A stretch of DNA of 64,000 nt from assembly GCF_000203815.1 (NCBI RefSeq), contig NW_004457713.1, positions 201,358 through 265,357 of the forward strand, given 5' to 3'. Below are positions 23,937-35,324 of this stretch, one piece after another; the first letter of the stretch is position 1; every line of letters starts with the position of its first letter. This stretch comes from Cavenderia fasciculata. Taxonomy: Eukaryota > Evosea > Eumycetozoa > Acytosteliales > Cavenderiaceae. Under the pieces are notes generated by a model. It did no database searches. It had not been told where the DNA came from and saw only the letters and a list, made by a program, of their open reading frames with translations. Position numbers and translations under genes: made by a program.

Positions 23937-24730
23937 GCAGGGGGTAGTTGTAGATAGTTTTCATCTATATATATATTTCTACAAACAATCAAAATTCAAA
24001 CCAACCTATAACGCGGAAACTCTTGCAATCTCTATTCTCACCGAATCTCTATACTTTGTATATATTACTATTTAAATTTCATCCAACCTATTCTGTTAAA
24101 ATCAATAATAATAAAAACTATTCATTATTGGAATGAAAATGACTGATGGTTGATTCAAGAAATGACATTGATTAAGATAAACAGTTAATCCAAAGTGACT
24201 CAAAACTCCACATCCCATTATATTTGCTTCTCCATGTATGTCTGGTGTTTTTTGAGCATAAAGACCGAGATTACCTATATTGATGTCATAATAATGTTTA
24301 TTGTTACCTGGTGAATAAACCTCTTTCACAATTCCATGGTCCATCAAAGCCTGTATCACATACAAATGTAACTGGTAAAACTCCGAATTCTTTCCATGCT
24401 TCCACTACTAATAGCTTATGCTATTTGCAAAGTGTTGATTTACATAATCAATCATGGTTTAAAGAAATGGTGTAGAACTTAGCTACAGAGAAAGAAGATG
24501 ATTTTGTGTTATCAGTATCTGCCATTCAATTAGCCATCATGATAGTTTTTGATATTTGAAACACACCAGTTTACAAATTATCAAAGTACAAATGATGTTT
24601 ATCAAATATCAAACTACTCAATCCAACTTATTATCTATTATCTGTTTGTTTATAAAAAAAAAAAAAAAAAAAAAAGATAACTTTAAACTTCTATTTCTAT
24701 TTATATTTCTATTTATATTTATTTTTATTT
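23937..24730. other. Region with decayed 3' part of the ankyrin-like gene
   Basis: About 790 bases. 23980-24060 is the remnant of the duplicated gene's coding sequence. A minus-strand open frame at 24102-24365 (about 87 residues, with HGEANIMGCGVLSHFG) and further coding-like sequence up to about 24420 on the same strand may be a broken gene that I do not recognise. A long A run ends in GATAA at about 24653-24677. No intact gene was seen. Confidence 0.4.
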
Positions 24731-26419
24731 TTAGTGAACATTTGAATAATGATAATTTGTAGCATATTTTAATTGATTCTTTCTACGTTTATAAATAATA
24801 TAAACTATCAAAGCCAATATTAAAACACCAACCACTACACCAATAATAATACCAACAACAACCTTTTTAGGTAAACCATCACCATAACCATTATCATCAC
24901 CATTATTTGCCAAACAATAATTATGATTACTATTACCAGAAACTTTACAATTATTATTTTCACAAGATACCAAATCCGAAGTTTCATTACTATTCTTGTC
25001 AATGTTTTCATCAAATAGAACATTTTGAGCTACAATGGTTGAATTGTTACATTCAATAGCACCACCACTACCTGCACTATTACCATTAAATACTGAAGTT
25101 GAAATATTAAAATAGGAACTAGAACTTGAAAAGATTGCACCTCCAACGTTGTTTGCACTATTGTTACTAAATTTAGAGTTGGTAATAGTAAATTGTGTGG
25201 TAGCTTTTGAATTGATTGCACCTCCACTACCAGTTGCTACATTTTCCGTAAAGTAGGTCGAGTCAATTGCAAAGCTTGAAGTGGCCAATGCAGAGATGGC
25301 ACTACCATTGATGGCAGAATTACCAACAAAGCTACTGTTTGAAATGACGATAGACGAAGTATCGGTAGCATAAATTTGACCATACTTTAAAGCAGAGTTG
25401 GAGATAAAGCTACTATTTGATAGGTAGAGTACTGAACCATCACCTACAATGATACCATTGGTATTGATGGCCTTGGTAAAGAGACAGTTTGAAACGAATA
25501 GTCTTGATCTAACCGACATGATAATGGCACCATACACTTGATTCGATGTAAATGTATTGTTGGCAATTTGAGATGTTGGACTTGTAATATACCCAAACAA
25601 AAATAATGCACCAGCACTAAGATTTGTAAAATTATTATTACTAAATGTATTATTGACGATGATTGGTAGACCCCACATATGTTGAACCAAAAAGATACCA
25701 TTGTTGGCGGTGAATTGTGAATTGGTAAGATTGAAACCAACATTTTGAGGTGCAATGATGACCTCGTTTGATGAAACATTGGTCATTATACATTGATCAA
25801 TCAAGAGGTATTGATTAACAGCCAACATTGATTGAAGAGATATTAAAGCACTATTGGCAGTAAATATATTTGTAAATTGACATTGTACAAAATTGACTAG
25901 TACCTCTGTAGATACTGTAGTAGATACTAGAATACCACCAGATGTAGTATTTGATCTTGACAAATCCAATCCAGTAAATGACAGTCTTGACAAAACAATC
26001 TCGGTCATATCCTCTGGCAATGATTGATTGACCGATACTTGAATAAAATAGGTTGCCGTTGTATTGGACATATCAATAGTGACAGTTCCAATATTATCTG
26101 CTTCAATAGAAACCGATTGATTATAGATTGTAAAGTTTGCATTATTGTCACCTAAATAGGTACCAGCAGACATGACAATATTAAGGTCTTGTGTTACTCC
26201 ATCAACTATAGAGCCTGCGTTACTATTAAATGCAATCAAAGCACTTGATATATCCGAGCATGCATTTACAGTTGAATTATCAATTCCACATGTTGTATTT
26301 GTATTTAATGATTGATTATTTACATATATAGTTATTGGTAATGAAATTGATATTGAAATTAAAAATGATAAAATAATAAATGAAAGAGAAAGAGAAAGAA
26401 ATAAAAGGGATGATGACAT
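24731..26419 (-). CDS. Beta-helix cell-surface protein with one TM segment
   Basis: Intronless, 562 residues. An N-terminal signal peptide (LLFLSLSLSFIILSFLISIS) is followed by many N-glycosylation sites and parallel beta-helix-like repeats of the GGAI/FSNN type (SGGAINSKATTQFTITNSKF, VGGAIFSSSSSYFNISTSVF). Such repeats resemble the polymorphic outer membrane (Pmp) repeat and pectin-lyase folds. A single TM helix near the C-terminus (VVVGIIIGVVVGVLILALIV) precedes a basic stop-transfer KRRK and a short cytosolic tail. Likely a type I plasma-membrane protein of the adhesion or recognition kind. A multi-exon gene with the same architecture lies at 36.8-39.2 kb. Confidence 0.8.
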   Translation of the reverse strand: MSSSLLFLSLSLSFIILSFLISISISLPITIYVNNQSLNTNTTCGIDNSTVNACSDISSALIAFNSNAGSIVDGVTQDLNIVMSAGTYLGDNNANFTIYNQSVSIEADNIGTVTIDMSNTTATYFIQVSVNQSLPEDMTEIVLSRLSFTGLDLSRSNTTSGGILVSTTVSTEVLVNFVQCQFTNIFTANSALISLQSMLAVNQYLLIDQCIMTNVSSNEVIIAPQNVGFNLTNSQFTANNGIFLVQHMWGLPIIVNNTFSNNNFTNLSAGALFLFGYITSPTSQIANNTFTSNQVYGAIIMSVRSRLFVSNCLFTKAINTNGIIVGDGSVLYLSNSSFISNSALKYGQIYATDTSSIVISNSSFVGNSAINGSAISALATSSFAIDSTYFTENVATGSGGAINSKATTQFTITNSKFSNNSANNVGGAIFSSSSSYFNISTSVFNGNSAGSGGAIECNNSTIVAQNVLFDENIDKNSNETSDLVSCENNNCKVSGNSNHNYCLANNGDDNGYGDGLPKKVVVGIIIGVVVGVLILALIVYIIYKRRKNQLKYATNYHYSNVH

Positions 26420-27188
26420 TTTTTAAAAAATTAAAAAAAAAAAGAGATAATAATAATAATAAAAGAGATAATAAGAAATGAGGAACTATTATAATCGAAC
26501 GTTTCGTTTATTTTTAAATGGTTTAAATCAATTAAATGATCATCCGAATGAATCAATGAATGAATGACGTGTTTCCCAAAAATATCATAAACAAAAGATC
26601 TTTGGGATCGAAACATTGCTTTTTTGTAAAAGGTGTAAAGGAAGAAGGTCAAAAACAAGAACAACAAAGAAAAGGAAAGATCAAAATAGATAATCATAAT
26701 TACACTACAAACTCGTCCTAGATCAAAAAAAAAAAAAAAAAAAAAGCTTTTGTTTTAAAGAATGTCTTGGGATCAACAAGATCACTTTAAGAATTATTAT
26801 TACTATATTTGTACTAGTTTGGTTAGCTTGACTTTGCAAGAGTAGTTTTTTCGATCTATAATGTTTATATAGTACATAACTATAAAAATAGTATATATAC
26901 TAGATACTAGCTAGTTGGTAAAAGGAAGTTTACTCGATTTCTTTTTCGTTTCGCACATGTCTGTCCATTGTAGTTTTTAAATCTTGTAACACCCTCCAGC
27001 TCAAATTCAATTTAGCACCATTGTAACCCTACAACAATTTTAATTTAAACAGTCTCTCTGGTGTAGAGTAATCACAGATTACAGATTACATCAAAACACA
27101 ACATATCTTATCATCATAGCAACATCAACTGAAAAAACATATCTTAAACAACTCGACCTTTAAATATAATATTATATTTACACGTTTG
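26420..27188. promoter_or_regulatory. Divergent intergenic region, beta-helix gene / tetraspan gene
   Basis: About 770 bases between divergent starts, with a 21-base A run at about 26724-26744 and AT-rich blocks close to both ends. A minus-strand open frame at 26431-26697 is hydrophobic, low complexity and not convincing. No gene is supported. Confidence 0.5.
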
Positions 27189-28021
27189 ATGGTGTTTACA
27201 ATAGTTACATTATTCAAAGGACGAGGAGGAGGAGGAAGGAAATTAATAGTTTTTCATTTATTATTTCATTCGATATGTGTAATACTATACTCTGCATCAT
27301 TGGCAACACCTTTTTATTTTATAGATCGTACCTATAAAATATCATACCAAGCTTTATTTAGATGGGAATATGCTGAATTGTTTGAAAAGAATCAATACCT
27401 TGTAAGTTAAAAATATAATACATTTAAATATATAATTATTATTTATTAATTTCTTTTTTCCTTTTTCAAAAGGTTGGAAAACAATATTATCAAAAATCAT
27501 TAAATAATACATTTAAACCAATTGCAGCAATTGAAGCAATTGGATTAATAATGTGTCTAACAAGTATCATGACGATGATCATTTATTTAATGAAAAAAAG
27601 ACAAGTACAGCAGACTTGGAAACAACCATCTCAACCATCCCCACCATCATTTTTAATAACAAAAATAGTATCATCAGTATCTTTATTATCCATCATCTTT
27701 TCAATTATTTATTTTTCAATCACCATTGCAAATAATCTAAGTAAAGATGATTATTGGTGTAAAAATAATAATGAAAGTGATAGTTTAAATATTAATAATT
27801 ATAATCTTGATGATTATTGTTTTAAACATTTTTCAGGAAAGAGTAAAGATGGAACTTTAACATGGGGTCCAGATACAGGATGGTATTTATTATTTCCATT
27901 GGCAGTTTTTCAATTAATAGGTTTATTCTTTTCAATCAAAATTGGAAATCATTTTAAAAACTCTGGATCAAAAGGAGGAGGAGGTGATTATGAATTGGTT
28001 CAATTTAAACCTTTAAAATAA
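27189..28021 (+). CDS. Four-TM (claudin/PMP22-like) membrane protein A
   Basis: Exons 27189-27401 and 27473-28021; the intron is GT-AG and phase 0. Product about 254 residues. Four hydrophobic segments are visible: VFHLLFHSICVILYSASLA, AIGLIMCLTSIMTMIIYL, ITKIVSSVSLLSIIFSIIYF and WYLLFPLAVFQLIGLFFS. The first is followed by ATPFYF, as in the paralogue ATPWYV, and the loop between TM3 and TM4 has two Cys. The intron position after the first loop is shared with the gene at 32.0 kb. Architecture resembles the dictyostelid tetraspan claudin-like family; function unknown, membrane-located. Confidence 0.75.
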
Positions 28022-28127
28022 AACTAAAACAAAATAAATTTTACAAATGGATTCATTATATTTGATCCAAAAAATAAATAAATATATAAATATAAATATA
28101 TCTTTATTACTTTTTACTTTTTACTTT

Positions 28128-29662
28128 TTAATAAAAATAATCGGATATATTATCAATGATTTTATTTAAATCTTTCATCTTTCCAATCGCTTTAAATGCT
28201 TGCATTGGAGTTTTATACCAAACATCATCTTCTGGATGGTCATCATCATCACAACTTATATCGTTTAGTTGATCCAACCAAACATAAATACCTTGTCTTT
28301 GTTTGGCTGTATATTTTTCTCCATAATAATCACCATCATCAAAATGTAATCTTGCTATTATTTGTTTGGATTTTAATTCTTTAATTGTATTGGTAAATTC
28401 TAAAAAAATAATAAATTAATATATTAATAATAATTGAATAGATATCTATTATACTATATATTACATACTCTTTCCAATAGTTGATCTATTTTGTAAAGAT
28501 TCTTGAATATCTAAATTTAATTGATTGGCCATAACTTGAACAATATCGATTGGAATATCACGTACTAAATCCTTTAGATTTTCTAAAGTTGGCATAGTTG
28601 TAAATCCATCACGTTCATCATGATAGTTTGCATAATAACTAAACATGTTTTTAATGTTTTTCTTTGTTGTCAATGGTTCTTTTGATTGTTTTGTGTACTC
28701 TAAATCAGTCTCTTTAATCTTTTCCAACATTTCATTTTGTTCTTTACTCAATGATTGTATTATACTTGAATTGACAGGTGGTGTTGGTGATTCCAAAGAT
28801 ACATTATATACCAACTCTTTAAAATCACTTGTAAATAATTCATCTTCTTCCAAGAGTTGTTTGATATCTTTAGAGGTGACTCTTAAATCTTTGGAAATTG
28901 ATCTGTCAATCTAGATAGATAGATAGATAATATTAATAATCAGGTCAATATAATATACTTTCTAATATACTACTACTGCTATCAAAAACTTACAATTAAT
29001 TTCTCTTTCTTTGAAGAGATACCAACTACGATTCGATAAAGTATCATCTCGATAAATTGTTGGAGGAATACGACAGTTGTCATGTATAGATGATTTACAC
29101 TGTCATCGGCAGCAAATGATGATAACATCAGATCTGCGATAAATGGTGCATCATATACCTCCAAAGTTGTTGGCTGTTTATCTTCATCTTCATCTTCATC
29201 TTCATCTTCATCTTCATCTTCATCTTCATCTTCATCTTCATCTTTATTTTCTTTAGGGTTGTTGTATTTATCTACAAATTTACAACAACTCTCAATAATG
29301 TAGCTGTTATATTCTTGATCAGTAATGTATTCCAAGATGGCTGCAGTAATATGTCTGCAACGAATACCACCACTACCAGCTGATTCAGATTCATCACCAT
29401 TCTCCTCCAACGACATGTATTGTAATGATCGATTGACCATCTTGGATACGACAGCTCTCATTATATTGGTGAGTGGCTCTAACGCTTCCAATGTAATATA
29501 TATTGGTTGATAGTTTCTGAGTAGCAGTTGATTGACAGCATGAAATTTCCTTTTAATGTAGATATGGTCCAATTCTGCTCTACCAATCTCTAATGTGTAC
29601 TTTGTACCTGGTATTTTATAACTTTTTGTTGTTGTTGTTGTTGTATTTGTAATAGTAGACAT
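28128..29662 (-). CDS. Histone-fold-like protein with acidic repeat, intact copy
   Basis: Exons 29662-28994, 28910-28469 and 28399-28128. Junctions are phase consistent (KEKLI/IDRSISKDLRV and STIGKKFTNTIKEL). Product about 460 residues. The N-terminal part, GRAELDHIYIKRKFHAVNQLL then PIYITLEALEPLTNIM ... GIRCRHITAAILEYITDQEY, parallels the order of an H2A-type histone fold (VYLAAVLEYLAAE ... RITPRHILLAVRNDEEL). This is a judgement by eye. A (GATGAA)n tract adds a run of Asp-Glu, then comes a helical block (VNHLYMTTVVFLQQFIEMIL) and a C-terminal domain with RLHFDDGDYYGEKYTAKQRQ and WYKTPMQAFKAIGK. It could be a chromatin-associated protein, or simply an unclassified helical protein. A broken tandem copy follows. 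Confidence 0.6.
29176..29245. repeat. (TCTTCA)n hexamer tract encoding Asp-Glu repeats
   Basis: A near-perfect hexanucleotide repeat inside the coding region of the histone-fold-like gene; on the minus strand it gives alternating Glu and Asp. The neighbouring paralogue lacks it, so the expansion arose after the duplication. Confidence 0.85.
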
Positions 29663-29886
29663 TATTATTACTTCCTTATTATTATTATTATTATTACTTA
29701 TTATTGTTATACATTAAATAAATAATAATGATGATGATCAACTTTTGTAAAATGGTGATACTTTTGAAAAATTAAAAAGTGTTGGGTTTTTGGCGGGTAA
29801 ATTTTTCTGTACAGGATGTGTTATATACTTTTATTAATTATAATTATATAGGGTATGTATGTATGTATGTATGTATGTTTGCGTCA

Positions 29887-31417
29887 TCAACGACGATAAC
29901 TTTCATCAAAATCTTTAATCTTTCCAATCTCTTTAAATGCTTGCATTGGAGTTTTATACCAAACATCATCTTCTGGATGGTCATCATCATCATCACCACT
30001 TTCATTTAGCTCTTGAAACCAAATAGATATACCTTGTCTTTGTTTGGCTGTATATCTTTGACCAAAATAATCCCCATCATCAAATTGTAATCTTGCTATT
30101 ATTTGTTGTTTAGATTATTCTTTAATTGTATCAACAAATTCTAAATAAGTTAACAACAAACAAAATATAATATAATAAATTTAGAAATAATTAATAGTTG
30201 TAATTATAATCATATTTTACATACTCTTTCCAATAGTTGATCTATTTTGTAAAGATTCTTGAATATCTAAATTTAAGTGATTGGCCATAGCTTGAACAAT
30301 ATCGATTGGAATATCACGTACTAAATCCTTTAGATTTTGTAAAGTTGGCATAGTAGCAAATCCATCATATTCATTATAATAGCTTTTATAATAATAACTA
30401 AACATTTTCTTAAAGTTTTTTGTTGTTGTCAACAATGGTTCTTTTGATAGTTTTGTGTACTCTAAATCGCTCTCTTTAATATTTTCCAACATTTCATATT
30501 GTTCTTTACTCAATGATTGTATTATACTTGAATTGACAGGTGGTGGTGGTGATTCCAAAGATTCATCTTCATTATATACCAACTCTTTAAAATGACTTGT
30601 AAATAATTCTTCTTTCAAGAGTTCTTTGATATCATTATAGGTGACTCTTAAATCTTTGGAAATTGATCTGTCAATCTAGATAGATAAATTATAGAAAAAG
30701 AATAGTAAGTATTATTAATGTAGTACTTATATATATATATATATATGAAACTTACAATTATTTCCTCTTTCTTTATACAGGTATGAAATACGATTCGATA
30801 AAGTATAAAATCGATAAACTTTTGGAGGAATACGACAGTTGTCATGTATAGATGATTTACACTGTCATCGGTGACCAGACCTCCTCCTCCTCCTCCTCCT
30901 TTTGCTCCACTAAATGATGATAACATAAGATCTGCAATAAATGGTGTATCATATACCATAAAAGTTAACGACACCCTCTCCTTTTCTTCAGGTTTGTTGT
31001 TGTTGTTGTATTTATCTACAAATTGACAACAACTCTCAATAATGCAGCTGTTATATTCTTGATCAGTAATGTATTCCAAGATGGCTGCAGTAATATGTCT
31101 GCATCGAATACCACTACCACCGATGCTGCCAGCTGACGACATATCATCACCATTCTTCTTCTCCAACGACATGTATTCTAATGATCGATTGACCATCTTT
31201 GATACGATAGCCCTTATAATATTGGTGAGTGACTCTAACGCCTCCAATGTAATATACATTGGTTGATAGTGTCTGAGTAGCCTTTCATAGACAAGATGAA
31301 ATTTCCTTTTATGTAGACGTGATCCAATTCTGCTCTACCAATCTCTAATGTGTACTTTGTACCTGGTATTTTATAACTTTTTGTTGTTGTTGTTGTTGTT
31401 GTTGTTGTATTTGACAT
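29887..31417 (-). pseudogene. Broken tandem copy of the histone-fold-like gene
   Basis: Same exon order as the intact copy. Near 31309 one base is missing relative to the intact copy, so the frame shifts after MSNTT...RAELDHVYIKG and the conserved ITLEALESLTNII block is in another frame. The last exon has an in-frame TAA in place of a Leu codon (KE* before SKQQIIARLQFDDGDYF). The middle parts remain very similar to the intact gene, with a Gly run in place of the acidic run. Two independent lesions suggest a young pseudogene, although a sequence error cannot be excluded for the single-base loss. Confidence 0.72.
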
Positions 31418-32048
31418 TATTATTATTACTTATTACTTTTAAATAAATATTAATGACATTTTGTTTACTAAATGAATGAAGGTGTTGTTTGTTCAGTTCA
31501 GGGTGTGGTAGAGCACACACGCGGTTCAAAGGTTGGTTATGATAAAGACCCCCCCCCCCCCCTACCCTAACAAACAAACATCACTATCTTTCTAATACTT
31601 GATTACTTATATACTACTATACTGTAACATATTGTATGAATCAAAAGAAGAGAGAGAGCAAAGATAAGAGATAAAATTTAATTTAATTTAAATTAATTAG
31701 AAAGATATTAATCTTGATCAATAGATAGATATCTATTGATAGCAAAGATCACATCACTATCTGACTGTTGCTGAGGTGTATCTTTGGAATCAAGGTTGGG
31801 GTTGCCCAGTGCTGTGTGTGTTGGTGCAAACCGAGAAAAAAATAAAAAAATAAATAAATAAATAATATTTTAAAGTTGTTTAAGGTGGAGGGTTCAACAA
31901 AAAAAAAGCAAAACGAACAACTATAACAACCAACCACCATAAAGATATATAACAATCTCTTATTTAGTTGTTGTTTTTAATCAAGTTTATATTTATATAT
32001 ATTAGTAATATAGTAGTTTGGTGAATAGTAATACTATAAACTTTAGGG
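31418..32048. promoter_or_regulatory. Divergent intergenic region with poly-C tract
   Basis: 631 bases. It contains a run of 14 C at 31549-31562, striking in such AT-rich DNA, an AATTTAATTT-rich stretch near 31675, and AT-rich sequence before the downstream ATG. No gene was seen. It should hold the promoter of the tetraspan gene. Confidence 0.5.
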
Positions 32049-33127
32049 ATGGGACAAGCACCAGCAATAACCAATATCGTTTTGACATCGATTGCACTGA
32101 TACTCTATATAGCATCGTTTGCAACACCTTGGTACGTCATCGAACCACAACTACTCAACAAGATTAACTTTAAATGGAATGGTGCAACTTATAATGAATT
32201 TATGGGTGGTGTTGTATGTTACATACATAAAACAAACCAAACAAAATGTTAATATTCTAATATATTTTTTTGTTTTGATTTTAGACTGAAAGATATGATT
32301 ATACATCATTAAAATCAACATTTACAACTACAGGTGCATTATTGGGTATTAGTTTAGCATCGGCCTTTTTCAATCTAATCTGTTTGATTACACATCTATC
32401 GAATAGTAAAAACACACGTAAATCATTGGTCAATGTATCACGTCTATTTTCATGGATGGCCGTCACCTTTGCCGTCATTTGTATCATCTTTTTCCCAATC
32501 TCTTTTACCGATAATATTCAAAAGGAGCCATTTTGTCCGTATGGTAAGTCGTCTGGCTACTATTGTTCGAGTTTCTCTGGTAGTGGTAGTCCAACTGATA
32601 GTAATGGATTTTCTTCATTTGGTTCCTATGGTGGAGGTCCTGGATACTACTTGGTCATTCCAATCATTGTACTCGAGTTGATTGTCGTCGGCTTTTCTTT
32701 TGCTCTCAGACCACATTCGTGTCACCATGCCGATGTTGCAAACACCATTGTTCATCCAAGAGCTACCCTCTCTCTTACTAAAGTGCAGCAACAACCAGTT
32801 GTTGGTGGTCTATCACCAGTGGTCGCTCCAGGAGGTGGAGTATACGTACAATCTTCACCTGCTACCTATGGATACCAACAACCACCACCACAACAATACG
32901 CATACCCTCCACAATACGGTCAACCATATGCTCAACCAGGTCAACCGTATATTCCTCAACCACCACAACAACAATACGCATACCCACCACAACCACAATA
33001 CGCATACCCCCCTCCTCCTCAACAACAAGCACCTGCAGGATACACCCATTCTCCACCACCACCATCCAATTCAAATACTATTGGTATTGATTCATCAATC
33101 GATCCAAATAATTTAAAGGATTGTTAA
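32049..33127 (+). CDS. Four-TM (claudin/PMP22-like) protein B with Pro/Gln/Tyr-rich tail
   Basis: Exons 32049-32213 and 32285-33127, about 336 residues. Four hydrophobic segments: ITNIVLTSIALILYIASFA, ALLGISLASAFFNLICLI, LFSWMAVTFAVICIIFF and YYLVIPIIVLELIVVGFSF. The loop before TM4 has Cys residues (FCPYGKSSGYYCSS), as in claudin-like proteins. The C-terminal about 110 residues form a cytosolic Pro/Gln/Tyr repeat (YAYPPQ, QQPPPQQYAYPP) typical of dictyostelid trafficking or signalling tails. It shares the intron position and TM layout with the gene at 27.2 kb, which lacks this tail. Confidence 0.78.
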
Positions 33128-33345
33128 ATAGGGACATGGTGCATTAATAATACTTTTACTTTGTAATATAATATAATAAATTTTTTGTAGATTCATTTCT
33201 TTTTTTTTTTTTTTTAAAATTAATATATCTTTTTATAAAAAACTCGGTGTCTCTACAAACCTCTCTGAAGATCTTTCACGGTCCGACCCCTTGACAAAAA
33301 TGTTATATTTGACTCAGAGATATAGAGAGAGATAGAGAGATAGAA

Positions 33346-35286
33346 ATGTCATCTATAATAATAGATGATGAACAACCAATAAAGAGTAAAGAAGAAGAAT
33401 CAAATAATACAACTTCACAATCATTACTAGATAATATAGAGGATATACAATCACCTACAAGTAGTGATGAATATAATAATGACAATGATGATGATCTTTC
33501 AGATAATAGTGATAAAGTTAATAATAATAATAATGATGATGAATCAAATTGGTTAAACATCAAAGTTGAAGAAGAATGTTCAAAATATATGTTAATATCT
33601 CATTTTATAACTAGAATGGGTTAGTATTAAAAAAAAAACAAAAAAAAAAGATTATATATCTAACATTTCTATTTCTTTTTGTTGTTTTAGGTGATAGAGG
33701 ATGGGAATTTGTTATACCATTAATATTAATTTATATATCACCAAATTCATTAATACCAACTACATTATTTGGTTTATCTGTTACGATTGTTAGAATTTTA
33801 TTTGGTACTACAATTGGTCATATGACTGATAATTATAAGAAATTATTAGGTAAACAAACTAATAGATAGATAAAAAAGTATTATTCTTTTTTCTAATTTT
33901 ATTTTTTTACTTTTTGTAGTTATAAAAGTTGGAATAATTGGACAATTATTATCAATTGGATTATCATGTATAATTCTTTTTAAACTTGTAAATATGAAAA
34001 ATGATGATCTTGAAACGAGATGTTTAGTGGATAATATATTTTGTAGTGGATTATCATCATTTTTATTTTTTGTATTATTAACTCTGGCTGGGACACATTC
34101 AGTTTCTTCACTGATTATGGATATATCGGTAGAAAGAAAATGGGTACCTGCTATTTGCAAAAAAACTCTAAGCAAAACAACTAGTAGAATGAAACAAGTT
34201 GATCTTTCAACTGAAGTTTTGGCTCCATTCATTGCTGGTTTAATTGCAACTTTTTATCAATTGGATAAATTTACAGAATCTTATAAATTGGAAAATAATA
34301 ACTCATCAACCAACCATTCTTCATCCTCTTCATCCAATTCATCCTCTTCATCTGTTTCATCACATGGACCATTATTTGTATTTATGATAATTGGATTATT
34401 TAATTTCTTTTCATTTGCACCACAATATTTCTTTTTACATCGAGTAGAATCAATTTGTCGTCAACATAGTTTTAATATTGATAGTAATTTATCACAAGAA
34501 TTAATAGAATTACAACAACCAAATAACCAGATAAATAATAGTCAAGAGGAAATGATTAGTAATGATATTGATATTGAATTATTGGAATTAAAAAAAAGAC
34601 ATAGTTTAAAACAAGTAATCATTGAAAATATTATCATTGGAGAATGGAATCCACTAAGAAATATTATTAAAGGATGGAGAACCTTTATTCAACAAGAACG
34701 AGTCTATCTGATGATACTTGCCTATGTGTGTTTATGGTTTACATTGCTTAGTCCACATGACCCCATTCTCACAGCCTACCTTTCAACTCATGGTTACAAC
34801 TATTTGGATCTTTCCATTTTCCGTGGTTTAGGTGCTTTGTTTGGTTTGGCAGCAACTTTTTCCTATACACCGTTGATGCGAAGATTTGGTGGTCTAAACA
34901 ACACTGCCACCTTTTACATTTTCGAAGAGTCTGTTCTCATCTTTTTGGCTGCCATTTTATTCTCTTGGATAGAATCTTCTTATCCTGCCAAATACATATT
35001 TTTGGTTCTTATTGTACTGTCTCGATGTGGATTGTATGGATTTGAAATATGTGAAATCAATTATGTTCAACGTGTCGTTCCCGATAATGTCAAAGGTATT
35101 GTCAGTGGTTTTGAAAGTTCACTCACCAATTTAGCAATGCTCATTGTATTTAGTGTTACCCTTGTCCTAAACGATCCAAAATCATTCTTTATCTTGGTTT
35201 GGTTTTCTGCTGCTTTCATAGGTCTTGGTTCTTTCTTAATATTTATTTGGAGAACTAAAAAAATTACCCGAAATAATAGACTCTAA
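33346..35286 (+). CDS. Ferroportin-type iron exporter (SLC40 family)
   Basis: Exons 33346-33619, 33691-33849 and 33920-35286, about 600 residues. After an acidic Ser/Asn-rich cytosolic N-terminus, the first TM region carries MLISHFITRMGDRGWEFVIP, the ferroportin N-terminal signature. The second is ERKWVPAICKKTLSKTTSRM followed by QVDLSTEVLAPFIAGLIA, which matches the conserved ferroportin block between TM4 and TM5. About 10-12 hydrophobic segments follow, with a large loop in the middle. Family members export Fe2+ across plasma, contractile vacuole or phagosomal membranes. Likely role here: iron efflux; the membrane cannot be told from sequence. Confidence 0.82.
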
Positions 35287-35324
35287 AAAAAAAATAGAAA
35301 TATAAATAATAAATTATAATTTAT

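Noticed and set aside
24390-24560. Possible cullin-like fragment on the plus strand (LSVSAIQLAIMIVFDI)
   Set aside because: The resemblance is short, interrupted by stops and conflicts with coding-like sequence on the other strand.
26431-26697. Minus-strand frame of 88 residues next to the beta-helix gene
   Set aside because: Hydrophobic, Phe/Ile-rich low complexity at the level expected from AT-rich DNA, with no family match.
28196-28384. Plus-strand frame of 62 residues
   Set aside because: Antisense to the conserved last exon of the histone-fold-like gene, whose sense frame is supported by the paralogue.
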